Part shown: positions 28,194 through 38,139 of the stretch, piece after piece
Position numbering within the stretch: the first letter of the stretch is position 1
Layout of the letters: each line of letters opens with the position of its first letter
Assembly (NCBI GenBank): GCA_021811085.1
Contig: JAJZPQ010000005.1
Location: 1-64,000, forward strand
Source: Pseudomonadota bacterium
GTDB lineage: Bacteria > Pseudomonadota > Gammaproteobacteria > Burkholderiales > SG8-39
Direction of reading: 5' to 3'
DNA length: 64,000 nt
Notes under the pieces: generated by a model
What the model was told of the DNA's origin: nothing
Database searches by the model: none
The model's input: only the letters and a program-made list of their open reading frames with translations
Translations under genes and position numbers: made by a program

Positions 28194-29066
28194 ATGTCAG
28201 TGAAGCACCCGGTCATTGCGATCACCGGCTCGTCCGGCGCCGGCACCACTTCGGTGACGCGCACCTTCCAGCACATTTTCCGGCGCGAGCAGCTCAACGC
28301 CGCGATCATCGAGGGCGATGCCTTCCATCGTTATGATCGCAAGGCGATGAAAGAGGCGATGGCCGGCGCGGCGCAAAGCGGCAACAATCATTTCAGTCAT
28401 TTCGGTCCGGAAGCGAACCTGTTCGAGGAGCTGGAGGCGCTGTTCGCGAGCTATGGCAAGAGCGGCGGCGGCCGCAGCCGCAAGTACCTGCATAACGAAG
28501 CCGAGGCGGTGCCGTTCAAGCAGGAGCCGGGTACGTTCACGCCCTGGGAGGAGGTGCCGCAGGGCACCGACCTCCTGTTCTACGAGGGGCTGCATGGTGC
28601 GGTGGTCACCGACAAGGTCAACATCGCGCGCCATGCCGACCTGCTGGTGGGCGTGGTGCCCATCATCAACCTCGAGTGGATCCAGAAACTGCATCGCGAC
28701 AAGGCCACGCGCGGCTACTCCACCGAGGCGGTGGTCGATACCATCCTGCGGCGCATGCCCGACTACGTGAATTACATCGTGCCGCAGTTCTCGCAGACGC
28801 ACATCAATTTCCAGCGCGTGCCCACGGTCGACACCTCCAACCCGTTCATCGCGCGCGACATTCCCAGCGCCGACGAAAGCTTCCTGGTGATCCGCTTCGC
28901 CAACCCCAAGGGCATAGACCTGCCTTACCTGCTCACCATGCTGCACGACTCGTTCATGTCGCGGCCCAATATCATCGTGGTGCCGGGCGGAAAAATGGAG
29001 CTGGCGATGCAGCTGATTTTCACGCCCATGATCCTGCAGCTGATGGACCGCAAGCGCCGCGCCTAG
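28194..29066 (+). CDS. cbbP: Phosphoribulokinase
   Basis: Makes ribulose-1,5-bisphosphate from ribulose-5-phosphate and ATP, the reaction unique to the Calvin cycle. 290 residues, the length of the octameric bacterial enzyme. The N-terminal P-loop reads ITGSSGAGTTSV; further motifs are EGDAFHRYDRKAM, HFGPEANLFEEL, FYEGLHGAVV and the Walker B-like LLVGVVPIINLEWIQK. A GGGAGAG ribosome site precedes ATG 28194. The gene sits between cbbF and cbbT in the conserved cbb order. Confidence 0.97.
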   Translation: MSVKHPVIAITGSSGAGTTSVTRTFQHIFRREQLNAAIIEGDAFHRYDRKAMKEAMAGAAQSGNNHFSHFGPEANLFEELEALFASYGKSGGGRSRKYLHNEAEAVPFKQEPGTFTPWEEVPQGTDLLFYEGLHGAVVTDKVNIARHADLLVGVVPIINLEWIQKLHRDKATRGYSTEAVVDTILRRMPDYVNYIVPQFSQTHINFQRVPTVDTSNPFIARDIPSADESFLVIRFANPKGIDLPYLLTMLHDSFMSRPNIIVVPGGKMELAMQLIFTPMILQLMDRKRRA

Positions 29067-29159
29067 GCGCGGCTTCCGTTTTCGCAGTGTTTTGGCGCCC
29101 GCATTGGAAAAATCGCGGCGCTTCGACGATAATCGCAGCTTCGCTAATTCCCCCCAGCC

Positions 29160-31151
29160 ATGAAAACCTCCCCCGCCGAACTCGCCAACGCCATCCGCGC
29201 CCTGTCCATGGATGCGGTGCAGGCCGCCAACTCCGGTCATCCGGGCATGCCCATGGGCATGGCGGAAATCGCCGTAGCCCTGTGGAACCGCCACCTGCGC
29301 CACAATCCGGCCAACCCGAAATGGGCCGACCGCGACCGCTTCGTGCTGTCCAACGGCCACGGCTCGATGCTGCTGTATTCGCTGCTGCATCTGACCGGCT
29401 ACGCGCTGCCGCTGGATGAATTGCGGCGTTTTCGCCAACTGCATTCGATGACACCGGGCCATCCCGAAGTCGGCGTGACCCCGGGCGTAGAAACCACCAC
29501 CGGGCCGCTGGGCCAGGGCGTCGCCAACGCGGTCGGCATGGCGCTTGCGGAACGGCTGCTCGCCGCCGAGTTCAACCGGCCGGGCCTGTCTATCGTCGAC
29601 CATCACACCTACGTCTTCCTCGGCGACGGCTGCCTGATGGAAGGCATTTCGCACGAAGCCTGCGCGCTTGCCGGCACGCTCAAACTGGGCAAGCTGGTCG
29701 CACTCTACGACGACAACGGCATTTCCATCGACGGCAAGGTTGCGGGCTGGTTCACCGACGACACGCCGATGCGCTTCGAGGCCTACGGCTGGCACGTGAT
29801 CCGCGCCGTGGACGGCCACGACATCGACGCGATCGACCGCGCGCTTGCCGCGGCCAAGGCCGTGACCGACCGGCCCAGCCTGATTTGCTGCAAAACGATC
29901 ATCGGCAAGGGTTCTCCCAACAAGGCCGGTTCGCATGATTCGCACGGCGCGGCGCTGGGCGAAAAGGAAGTCGCGGCCACGCGCGCAGCCATAGCCTGGA
30001 ATCATGCGCCGTTCGAAGTGCCGCAGCAGGTGTATGCCGGCTGGGACGCGCGTGCGCGCGGCGCCGCCTGGGAGAGCGAATGGAACCAGCGTTTCGGCGC
30101 CTACGAAAAACAGCAGCCGCAGCTGGCGCGCGAATTTCTGCGCCGCATGGCGGGCGAATTGCCGGCCGGCTGGAAGGCGCATGGCGACGCGCTGCTCGCC
30201 AAGACCGAGGCCAAGGCCGAGACCATCGCCACGCGCAAGGCATCGCAGAACGCGATCGAGGGTCTGGCCCCGGCTTTGCCTGAATTCGTCGGCGGCTCGG
30301 CCGACCTGACCGGATCCAATCTCACCAACTGGTCCGGCGCAAAGGTCGTGGGCGCAACCGGCGGCGGCAACTATCTGTCCTACGGCGTGCGCGAATTCGG
30401 CATGGCGGCGATCACCAACGGCATGGCGCTGCACGGCGGGCTCCTGCCGTTTTCCGGCACCTTCCTCACGTTCTCCGATTACGCGCGCAACGCGCTGCGC
30501 ATGGCGGCGCTGATGCAGCTGCGCAATATTTTCGTGTTTACCCACGACTCGATCGGCCTGGGCGAAGACGGTCCCACGCACCAGTCGGTGGAGCACGTCT
30601 CCAGCCTGCGCCTGATCCCGCATCTGGACGTGTGGCGGCCCTGCGACACGGTGGAGTCGGCGCAGGCCTGGATCAGCGCGGTCGAACGCCGCGATGGTCC
30701 GAGCGCGCTCATATTCTCGCGCCAGAACCTGCAGTTTCAGAAGCGCAGCGACGAGGCGCGCGCGGGGATCGCGCGCGGCGCGTATGTGCTTGCCGATTGC
30801 CAGGGCAAGCCGCAGGCGCTGCTGCTCGCGACCGGCTCGGAAGTGCAGCTTGCGATGGAAGCGCAGGCGAAGCTCGGCGCGGAAGGCGTGCGCGTGCGCG
30901 TGGTGTCGATGCCTTCGACCAGCGTATTCGACCGCCAGGACGCCGCCTACCGCGAAACCGTATTGCCGCGCGGCGTGCCGCGCGTCGCGGTCGAGGCGGG
31001 GGTGTCCGACTACTGGCGCAAGTACGTGGGCCTGGAGGGGGCGGTGATCGGCATCGACCGCTACGGCGAGTCCGCCCCCGGCAATCAGCTGTTCAAGCAT
31101 TTCGGCTTTACCGTGGACAATGTGGTGGCTACGGTGAAAAGCGTGATTTGA
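29160..31151 (+). CDS. cbbT: Transketolase
   Basis: Thiamine-diphosphate enzyme that shuffles two-carbon units between sugar phosphates in the regenerative phase; 663 residues. Visible features are [20 protein letters not shown] near the N-terminus, the ThDP-binding [18 protein letters not shown] to DDNGISIDG, the active-site [12 protein letters not shown] and the C-terminal [20 protein letters not shown]. The ATG at 29160 begins right after a short CCCCCCAG stretch without a strong ribosome site. Stop at 31149-31151 is followed by a 113-base spacer with a possible promoter ahead of gap. Confidence 0.97.
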   Translation: MKTSPAELANAIRALSMDAVQAANSGHPGMPMGMAEIAVALWNRHLRHNPANPKWADRDRFVLSNGHGSMLLYSLLHLTGYALPLDELRRFRQLHSMTPGHPEVGVTPGVETTTGPLGQGVANAVGMALAERLLAAEFNRPGLSIVDHHTYVFLGDGCLMEGISHEACALAGTLKLGKLVALYDDNGISIDGKVAGWFTDDTPMRFEAYGWHVIRAVDGHDIDAIDRALAAAKAVTDRPSLICCKTIIGKGSPNKAGSHDSHGAALGEKEVAATRAAIAWNHAPFEVPQQVYAGWDARARGAAWESEWNQRFGAYEKQQPQLAREFLRRMAGELPAGWKAHGDALLAKTEAKAETIATRKASQNAIEGLAPALPEFVGGSADLTGSNLTNWSGAKVVGATGGGNYLSYGVREFGMAAITNGMALHGGLLPFSGTFLTFSDYARNALRMAALMQLRNIFVFTHDSIGLGEDGPTHQSVEHVSSLRLIPHLDVWRPCDTVESAQAWISAVERRDGPSALIFSRQNLQFQKRSDEARAGIARGAYVLADCQGKPQALLLATGSEVQLAMEAQAKLGAEGVRVRVVSMPSTSVFDRQDAAYRETVLPRGVPRVAVEAGVSDYWRKYVGLEGAVIGIDRYGESAPGNQLFKHFGFTVDNVVATVKSVI

Positions 31152-31184
31152 GCGAGGGCAGCCTGCAGCTTGATCTTTCTCAAG

Positions 31185-31211
31185 TTGCACCTGCCGCCAA
31201 GCGTGTATAAA
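31185..31211 (+). promoter_or_regulatory. Possible sigma-70 promoter upstream of gap
   Basis: TTGCAC at 31185-31190 and TATAAA at 31206-31211 resemble -35 and -10 boxes but are only 15 bases apart, shorter than the optimal 17. They lie in a locally AT-richer spacer 54 bases before the gap start. An internal promoter would let gap and pgk be expressed for glycolysis/gluconeogenesis when cbbLS is off. The prediction is from sequence similarity only. Confidence 0.35.
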
Positions 31212-31264
31212 TCGGCAACCATCCGCGTGAACCCGTAGGATTCATTTTTTCGCTAGGAGCATTC

Positions 31265-32278
31265 ATGACTATCAAGGTTGCAATCAACGGCTACGGCCGC
31301 ATCGGACGCAACATCGTGCGCGCTTTGTATGAGGGCGGGAAAAAGCACGACATCCAGATCGTCGCCGTCAACGATCTGGGCAATGCCCAGACCAATGCCC
31401 ACCTGACGCGCTACGACACCACGCACGGCAAATTCCCGGGCACGGTGGCGGTGGAAGGCGATTACATGCTCGTGAACGGCGACAAGATTCGCGTCTGCGC
31501 CATACGCAATCCGGCCGAGCTGCCGTGGAAGGATCTCGGCGTGGACGTGGTCATGGAATGCACCGGTCTTTTCACCAGCAAAGAGAAAGCCTCCGCCCAC
31601 CTCAAGGCCGGCGCGAAAAAGGTGATCATTTCCGCCCCCGGCGGCAAGGACGTCGATGCGACCGTGGTCTACGGCGTGAACCATAATGTGCTGAAGGCGT
31701 CGCACACGGTGATCTCGAACGCGTCCTGCACCACGAACTGCCTGGCGCCGATGGTGAAACCGCTGCACGACAAGATCGGCCTGGTGTGCGGCCTGATGAC
31801 CACCATCCACGCCTACACCAATGACCAGGTGCTGACCGACGTCTATCACGAAGACCTGCGCCGCGCGCGCTCGGCCACCATGTCGATGATCCCGACCAAG
31901 ACCGGCGCGGCCGCCGCAGTGGGCCTGGTGCTGCCGGAACTCAACGGCAAGCTCGACGGCTACGCCATGCGCGTGCCGACCATCAACGTATCCGTGGTCG
32001 ACCTGTCTTTCGTCGCCCAGCGCGCGACGACGGTCGAGGAAATTAACCAGGTGATGAAAGAGGCGGCCGCAGGCAGCCTGAAGCACATCCTCGCCTACAA
32101 CGCGGAGCCGCTGGTGTCGGTGGATTTCAACCACAATCCGCACTCGAGCATCTTCGATTCGACGCTGACCAAGGTGTCGAACGGCACGCTGGTGAAAGTG
32201 TCCTCCTGGTACGACAACGAGTGGGGCTTCAGCAACCGCATGCTGGATACGACCGTCGCGTTCATGAGCGCGAAATAA
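31265..32278 (+). CDS. gap: Glyceraldehyde-3-phosphate dehydrogenase, type I
   Basis: Interconverts 1,3-bisphosphoglycerate and glyceraldehyde-3-phosphate; 337 residues. The cofactor fold begins [19 protein letters not shown], the catalytic cysteine is in [11 protein letters not shown], and the phosphate-binding and C-terminal segments ([14 protein letters not shown] and [17 protein letters not shown]) are typical. The acidic residue in [12 protein letters not shown] is consistent with use of NAD. AGGAG lies a few bases before ATG 31265. As a member of the cbb cluster (cbbG) it probably works in the Calvin cycle as well as in central metabolism. Confidence 0.97.
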   Translation: MTIKVAINGYGRIGRNIVRALYEGGKKHDIQIVAVNDLGNAQTNAHLTRYDTTHGKFPGTVAVEGDYMLVNGDKIRVCAIRNPAELPWKDLGVDVVMECTGLFTSKEKASAHLKAGAKKVIISAPGGKDVDATVVYGVNHNVLKASHTVISNASCTTNCLAPMVKPLHDKIGLVCGLMTTIHAYTNDQVLTDVYHEDLRRARSATMSMIPTKTGAAAAVGLVLPELNGKLDGYAMRVPTINVSVVDLSFVAQRATTVEEINQVMKEAAAGSLKHILAYNAEPLVSVDFNHNPHSSIFDSTLTKVSNGTLVKVSSWYDNEWGFSNRMLDTTVAFMSAK

Positions 32279-32293
32279 GCCGCGCAGCGCGCC

Positions 32294-33472
32294 ATGCCTA
32301 TCCTGAAAATGACCGACCTCGATCTGCGCGGCAAGCGCGTGCTGATCCGCGTCGATTTCAACGTGCCGGCCAAGGACGGCAAGATCACGGACGACACGCG
32401 CATCCGCGCCGCGCTGCCGGGCATCCGCTTCGCGCTCGCCGCGGGCGCGCGCCTGATGCTGACTTCGCACTTCGGCCGCCCGAAAGAGGGCGAATGGAGC
32501 GAAGCGGAATCGCTCGCGCCGGTGGCAAGGCATCTGTCCGGCCTGCTCGGGGTCGAGGTCCCGCTCGTGCGTGACTGGGTCGGCGGCGTGCAGGTGGAGC
32601 CGGGCAAAGCGGTGCTGCTGGAGAACTGCCGCTTCAACAAGGGCGAGAAGAAAAACGACGATGCGCTCGCGCAGCGCATCGCCGCGCTGTGCGACATCTA
32701 CGTCAACGACGCGTTCGGCACCGCGCACCGCGCCGAGGCCACCACTTACGGCGCGGCCAAGTACGCCGCGGTCGCCTGCGCCGGGCCGCTGATGGCGGCG
32801 GAACTCGAGGCGCTGGGCAAGGCGCTGGCTGCGCCCGCGCGCCCGCTGATCGCGATCGTGGCCGGGTCCAAGGTGTCGACCAAGCTCACCATCCTCGCCG
32901 CGCTGGCGGAGAAGGTGGACGAGCTCATCGTCGGCGGCGGCATCGCCAATACGTTCATGCTCGCGGCCGGCCTGCCGATCGGCAAGTCGCTGGCCGAGGC
33001 CGAACTGGCGGACGAGGCGAAGAAAATCATGGCGGCGATGAAGGCGCGCGGCGCCGCAGTGCCGATTCCGACCGACGTGGTTGTGGCCAAGGAATTCGCC
33101 GCGACTGCGACCGCGACGGTGAAGCCGGCAGCGGCGGTCGCAGCGGACGAGATGATCCTCGACATCGGCCCCGAAACCGCGGCGCGCCTCGCGGCGAGCC
33201 TGAAGCGCGCCGGCACCATCGTCTGGAACGGACCGGTGGGCGTGTTCGAGTTCGATCAGTCCGCCGAGGGCACGAAGACGCTGGCGCTGGCGATCGCCGC
33301 ATCCAAAGGTTTTTCCATCGCCGGCGGCGGCGACACCGTCGCCGCGATCAACAAATTCGGCATTGCCAAGGACATCGGCTACATCTCAACCGCGGGCGGC
33401 GCCTTCCTCGAATTCCTCGAAGGCAAGAAGCTGCCGGCGGTGGAAATCCTCGAAGCGCGCGCAGCCGGCTAG
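32294..33472 (+). CDS. pgk: Phosphoglycerate kinase
   Basis: Phosphorylates 3-phosphoglycerate, the product of RuBisCO; 392 residues. The N-terminal substrate-binding part reads [20 protein letters not shown] and [13 protein letters not shown]. Further signatures are [30 protein letters not shown] and the nucleotide-binding [13 protein letters not shown] near the C-terminus. It starts 15 bases after gap. In related organisms pyk, fba or purC usually follow; here the cbb run ends abruptly and a restriction-system remnant begins about 130 bases later. Confidence 0.97.
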   Translation: MPILKMTDLDLRGKRVLIRVDFNVPAKDGKITDDTRIRAALPGIRFALAAGARLMLTSHFGRPKEGEWSEAESLAPVARHLSGLLGVEVPLVRDWVGGVQVEPGKAVLLENCRFNKGEKKNDDALAQRIAALCDIYVNDAFGTAHRAEATTYGAAKYAAVACAGPLMAAELEALGKALAAPARPLIAIVAGSKVSTKLTILAALAEKVDELIVGGGIANTFMLAAGLPIGKSLAEAELADEAKKIMAAMKARGAAVPIPTDVVVAKEFAATATATVKPAAAVAADEMILDIGPETAARLAASLKRAGTIVWNGPVGVFEFDQSAEGTKTLALAIAASKGFSIAGGGDTVAAINKFGIAKDIGYISTAGGAFLEFLEGKKLPAVEILEARAAG

Positions 33473-33606
33473 ATCGGCTTGCCAATTTTGGTCAGACGGT
33501 AGGCCAGAGCGCTAGGCGGTGCCTGAGTGTCGGCAAAATCAATGTTTGTAATTCTGGCCGCTGCACCGCGCCAATGCGAACGACGCTGCCTTGCAGCGTA
33601 GGGGGC

Positions 33607-33696
33607 ATGTCACGGGCATCGGCGTACAGGTTGATCGCCGATCTGGAGCGGTTCGGGATACTGAAGGAATTCACCGGTAAGATCCGTCTCGTATGA
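33607..33696 (+). pseudogene. Remnant of a Fic-family C-terminal helix-turn-helix
   Basis: A 29-residue open frame, SRASAYRLIADLERFGILKE then FTGKIRLV, ends in TGA overlapping the start of the next gene (ATGA). The sequence fits the C-terminal winged-helix tail of Fic-type proteins found in type I restriction loci, where the Ser-x-x-x-Ala-Tyr-Arg-Leu-Ile pattern is conserved. Nothing of the Fic catalytic domain is visible upstream, where pgk ends 134 bases earlier. I read it as the truncated 3' end of a gene cut off at the left edge of an inserted segment. Confidence 0.5.
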
Positions 33697-35030
33697 AAGA
33701 GAACCAGCACATCGAGTGGAAGGAATCCTGGCGCGACGAATACCTGAAATGGATTTGCGGCTTTGCCAATGCCCAAGGCGGCATGCTGGTGATCGGCAGG
33801 AACGACAAGGGCAAGGTGGTAGGCGCGCCAGACGCCAAGAAGCTGCTCGTGGATCTGCCCAACAAGGTGCGCGACGTGCTGGGCATACTGGTGAAGGTAA
33901 ATCTCAGGCGTGTCGCCGGGAAAGAGACTGTCGAGATCGTGGCCGATCCTTACCCTTACCCGGTGAGCTACAAGGGCGAGTATCACGTACGCAGCGGCAG
34001 CACCAAACAGGAGCTGAAAGGCGCGGCGCTCGACCAGTTTTTGCTGCGCAAGCAGGGCAAGCGCTGGGACGGCGTGCCGGTGCCCGGGATCGCCAGATCC
34101 GATCTCGATGCGCCATCGCTTGCGCGGTTTCGCGGACGCGCGGCCGGGAGCAAGCGCCTGTCGGCGGAGATCCTCAGGGAAGGCAATGCGCAACTCATCG
34201 ACAAACTGCACCTTGTCGATGGCGGACTCCTGAAACGCGCTGCGGTGCTGCTGTTTCATGCCGACCCGGAACGGTTCGTCACGGGCGCGTTTGTGAAGAT
34301 CGGGTTCTTCAGGAGCGACGGCGAGTTGCTCTATCACGACGAGGCGCACGGCAGCTTGTTTGCGCAGGTCGACAAAACCATGGACCTCCTGTTGACCAAG
34401 TACCTCAAGGCCGCCATCGGTTACGAGGGTGTGCAACGGGTCGAGACCTATCCGGTCCCGGAAGAGGCGTTGCGCGAGGCGCTGCTCAACGCCATTGCGC
34501 ACAAGGACTATAGCAGCGGCGTGCCGATCCAGATCAGCGTCTATGACAATCATCTTGTAATCTGGAATAACGGCCGCTTGCAGCAAGGCTGGACGGTGGC
34601 GACCCTGCGGGGCAAGCACGCGTCACAGCCGCCGAACCCGGACATCGCCAACGCGTTCTTCCGCGCCGGCATGATCGAATCCTGGGGGCTGGGCATCGAG
34701 AAAATGCGCCAGGCCTGCCTGAGCCGCGGGCTGAAAGCGCCGCGCTTGCGCGAAGAGGCGCAGGGACTTTGGGTTGAATTCGGTTTTCCGGTGTCGAATA
34801 AAGCGCCGGTAGAAACGCCGGTGAAAGCGCGGGTAGAAACGCTGGTAAAAACGCCGGCAAAAATCCTTGCCTTCCTGCAGGCGAGTCCGGGTGCGTCGCT
34901 GGCTGAGGTCGCTGTGGCTATCGGGAAATCGGTGAGTGCGGTCGAGCGCGCCAGTGCCAGATTGGCTCGGGAAGGCAAGTTGCGCTTTGTCGGTCCGCGG
35001 AAGGGCGGACGCTGGGAGGTGCTGAAGTGA
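33693..35030 (+). CDS. AlbA_2 (Schlafen-type) domain ATP-binding protein of a restriction locus
   Basis: Protein of 445 residues. The N-terminal AlbA_2/divergent AAA-4 domain begins with EWKESWRDEYLKWICGFANA, followed by GGMLVIGRNDKGKVVG and YHVRSGSTKQEL. The middle part has the GHKL-like segment EALREALLNAIAHKDYSSG and GLGIEKMRQACLSRGL. The last 80 residues contain a short tandem repeat linker and a winged-helix (SLAEVAVAIGKSVSAVERAS). Such proteins are common accessory genes between hsd genes; their role in restriction is not settled. Its start overlaps the Fic-like remnant and its stop overlaps hsdR, so the original operon spacing is kept. Confidence 0.8.
   Translation: MKENQHIEWKESWRDEYLKWICGFANAQGGMLVIGRNDKGKVVGAPDAKKLLVDLPNKVRDVLGILVKVNLRRVAGKETVEIVADPYPYPVSYKGEYHVRSGSTKQELKGAALDQFLLRKQGKRWDGVPVPGIARSDLDAPSLARFRGRAAGSKRLSAEILREGNAQLIDKLHLVDGGLLKRAAVLLFHADPERFVTGAFVKIGFFRSDGELLYHDEAHGSLFAQVDKTMDLLLTKYLKAAIGYEGVQRVETYPVPEEALREALLNAIAHKDYSSGVPIQISVYDNHLVIWNNGRLQQGWTVATLRGKHASQPPNPDIANAFFRAGMIESWGLGIEKMRQACLSRGLKAPRLREEAQGLWVEFGFPVSNKAPVETPVKARVETLVKTPAKILAFLQASPGASLAEVAVAIGKSVSAVERASARLAREGKLRFVGPRKGGRWEVLK
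34803..34862 (+). repeat. 24-base tandem repeat inside the AlbA_2 gene
   Basis: Units 34803-34826 and 34827-34850 differ at three positions and a partial third unit follows to 34862. They encode APVETPVK, ARVETLVK and TPAK, a Lys/Thr/Val-rich linker between the ATPase-like part and the C-terminal winged helix. Each unit itself looks like two related 12-base halves, so slippage could change the linker length. Confidence 0.7.
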
Positions 35031-37009
35031 GTGCCATCGGCCAGCCCGAACGCGCCACCCAGAACCGGGTTATCGCCCTGTTCCGCGACGAGCTGGGTTA
35101 CCGCTATCTGGGCGAATGGACCGAGCGCGAAGGCAACAGCAACATCGAGGAAGGGCTGCTCACTGATTGGTTGACCAAGCGTGGTTACACACAAGCGCAG
35201 ATCCGCGCGGCGCTGCACAAGCTGCGCACCGAGGCGGACAACCATAACCGCACGCTCTACGGCAACAACCAGACGGTGTACGGTCTGCTGCGCTACGGCG
35301 TGCCGGTCAAAATCGAGGCGGGCAAGGTCACGGAGACTGTGCACCTCGTCGACTGGAACGAGCCGGAGAAGAACGATTTCGCCATCGCCGAGGAAGTGAC
35401 GCTCAAAGGCAATCACGAGCGGCGGCCCGATCTGGTGATCTATGTGAACGGCATCGCGATCGGCGTACTCGAGCTGAAGAACAGCCGTGTCTCCATCGGC
35501 GACGGCATCCGGCAACTGCTTTCCAACCAGCAGAAGGAATTCAACGAGTGGTTCTTCGCCACCGTGCAGATCGTGTTCGCCGGCAACGATTCCGAGGGGC
35601 TGCAATACGGCACCATCGGCACGCCGGAGAAGTATTTCCTCAAATGGAAGGAAGATGAGGACGACAACACCCGCTTCAAGCTGGATAAATATCTGCTCAA
35701 GATGTGCCGCAAGAACCGCCTGATCGAACTGCTGCACGACTTCGTGCTGTTCGACGGCGGCGTGAAGAAGCTGCCGCGGGTGCATCAGTATTTCGGCATC
35801 AAAGCCGCGCAGGCGCAGGTGCGCGAGAAGAAGGGCGGCATCATCTGGCACACGCAGGGCAGCGGCAAGAGCATCGTTATGGTGCTGCTCGCCAAGTGGA
35901 TACTGGAGAACAACCCCAACGCGCGCGTCGCCATCATCACCGACCGCGACGAGCTGGACAAACAAATCGAGCGGGTCTTCACCGAGGCCGGCGAGCCCAT
36001 CAAGCGCACCAGCAGCGGTCGCGACCTGATGAGCCAGCTCGGGCAGGCCAGGCCGCGCCTGCTGTGTTCGCTGGTGCACAAGTTCGGCCCGCATCTTCGC
36101 AATCGGGACGTGGACGACTTCGATGCCTTTATCAGGGAGCTGCAGGCCCAACCCAGCCCGACGGCGGGCGAGGTGTTCGTGTTCGTGGACGAATGCCATC
36201 GCACGCAGAGCGGGAAGCTGCATCGTGTGATGAAGGCGATGATGCCCAATGCCGTGTTCATCGGCTTCACCGGTACGCCGTTGCTGGCGAAAGACAAGGC
36301 GACGAGCTTGGAGGTATTCGGCGGCTACATCCACACCTACAAGTTCAGCGAAGGCGTGGAGGACGGAGTCGTGCTGGACCTCGTTTATGAAGCGAGGGAC
36401 ATCGACCAGCGGCTCGGCTCCGAAGACAGGATTGACGCCTGGTTCGAAGCCAAGACCAGGGGACTCAACGACTGGCAGAAGGCCGAACTGAAAAGCCAGT
36501 GGGGCACGATGCAGAACGTGCTCAGTTCCAAGTCCCGCATGGATCGGGTGGTGAGCGACGTCATTTTCGACTTCAGCGTGAAGCCGCGCCTGTCCAGCGA
36601 GCGCGGCAACGCCATCCTGGTGGCCTCCAGCATCTATGAGGCGTGCAAGTATTTCACGCTGTTCCAGAAGACGCCGTTCAAGGGCAAGTGCGCGGTGGTG
36701 ACTTCCTACAACCCGCTGGCGCGCGACGTGACGCTGGAGGAAACCGGCGCCAACAGCGAGACCGACAAGCAGTTCATCTACAACACCTACACCGAACTGC
36801 TCAAGGACGTAGACGCGAAGCCGGGCATGAGCAAGACCGAAACCTACGAGGAGTGGGCCAAGGCGTTGTTCACGAAAGAACCGACCAATATGAAGCTGCT
36901 GGTGGTAGTGGACAAGCTCTTGACCGGCTTTGACGCGCCGCCCTGCACCTACCTCTACATCGACAAGTCGATGCAGGATCCGGCTTGTTTCAGGCCATCT
37001 GCCGTGTGA
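35027..37009 (+). pseudogene. hsdR: Type I restriction enzyme R subunit (HsdR), N-terminal part before a frameshift
   Basis: Motor and nuclease subunit of a type I restriction system, broken into two frames. This part (660 residues) carries the PD-(D/E)xK nuclease (RRPDLVIYVNGIAIGVLELK, about 135-155), the helicase Walker A WHTQGSGKSIV (about 280), the DECH box in VFVDECHRTQSGKLH and the motif GFTGTPLL. The frame fails after DKSMQD: the bases at 36977-36984 read GAT-CC-GGC, where the family sequence requires one more base (Asp-His-Gly). The last residues PACFRPSAV are frameshift noise. Restoring one base joins it to the next piece, giving about 1037 residues, a normal HsdR length. No hsdM or hsdS lies nearby. 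Confidence 0.9.
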
Positions 37010-38139
37010 ATCGGCTGGATGGCGAGGACAAGGACTTCGGTTACATCGTGGATTACAAGGACCTGTTCAAAAAGGTGGAGAACGCCATCGCTGTCTACAC
37101 CTCCGAGCTGGACCACAGCGCCGGCGGGGTCGATCCCGAGGTGCTGTTGCAGAATCGCCTGAAGAAGGGGAAAGAACGGCTAGACGACGCGCTGGAGGCC
37201 CTCGCGCTGCTATGCCAACCGGTCGAGCCACCCGAGGGCGAGTTGGAGCACATTCATTACTTCTGCGGCAACACGGAGATTGCCGCCGATCTGCAGGAGC
37301 GCGAGCCGCAGCGGGCTGCGCTCTACAAGGCAACCGTGGCATTGGTACGCGCCTACGCCAACATCGCCGACGAACTGGAGGCTGCCGGTTACAGTTCGGC
37401 GGATGTCGGTCGCATCAAGAAGCAGCTCGACCATTACCTGAACGTGCGCGAAATCATCCGCAAGGCCAGCGGCGAGACGCTCGACCTCAAGGCCTACGAG
37501 GCCGACATGCGCCACCTCATCGACACCTACATCGAGGCGGACGAGCCGAGGAAGATTTCGCCGTTCGACAACATGGGTCTGCTAGAGCTGATAGTGAAAT
37601 CCGGCATCGCCAATGCGATCGCGTCGCAGCTCGGCGGCTTGAAAGGCAACCGCAACGCCATCGCGGAGACGATCGAGAACAACGTACGCAGCAAGATTAT
37701 CAAGGAACATCTCAATGACCCTGCATATTACGAAAGAATGTCGGCCCTACTCGATGAGATCATTGCCGCGCGTAAAGCCAAGGCGATCGCGTACGAGGAG
37801 CTTCTGCGGCGCTACGCGGAACTGGTCAAGCGGGTAGAGGCGGGGCACGCTGAGGATGCGCCCGCACAGCTCAATACGGCGGGTCGTCGTGCGCTATACA
37901 ACAACCTTAAAGGGAGTTCAGCCGTAGCCGGCGCGAACACAGCGGCCGCTCCTGCCGCAGACCGTGCTCTCGATCTCGCAATCAGGATCGATGCAGCCGT
38001 GAAGCACGTCCGCTCTGATGGTTGGCGCGGGGTGCAGGCGCGCGAGCAAGTCATCAAGGGCGCGATGTATGGAATATTGCAAGACGTTGCCGAGGTGGAA
38101 CGGCTTTTCCTCATCATCAAGCAGCAGGGGGAATACTGA
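36985..38139 (+). pseudogene. hsdR: HsdR C-terminal part after the frameshift
   Basis: Continuation of hsdR in another frame: LFQAICRVNRLDGEDKDFGY, then IVDYKDLFKKVENAIAVYTS, the last helicase motif (QAICRVNR) and the helical C-terminal domain that contacts the methylase complex. If translated alone from ATG 36985 it would give 384 residues without the nuclease or ATP site, so it would be inactive as a restriction subunit. The stop at 38137-38139 overlaps the start of the metallopeptidase gene. The reading is otherwise intact, which suggests the frameshift is recent or a sequencing/assembly error. Confidence 0.88.

Noticed and set aside
28197-31190. Minus-strand open frame of 997 codons opposite cbbP and cbbT
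   Set aside because: Antisense shadow of two well-supported genes; no recognisable domain and biased composition.
32689-33696. 335-codon frame running from inside pgk to the AlbA_2 gene
   Set aside because: Almost all of it is an out-of-frame reading of pgk; only the last 29 codons (33607-33696) look like a real remnant and are listed separately.
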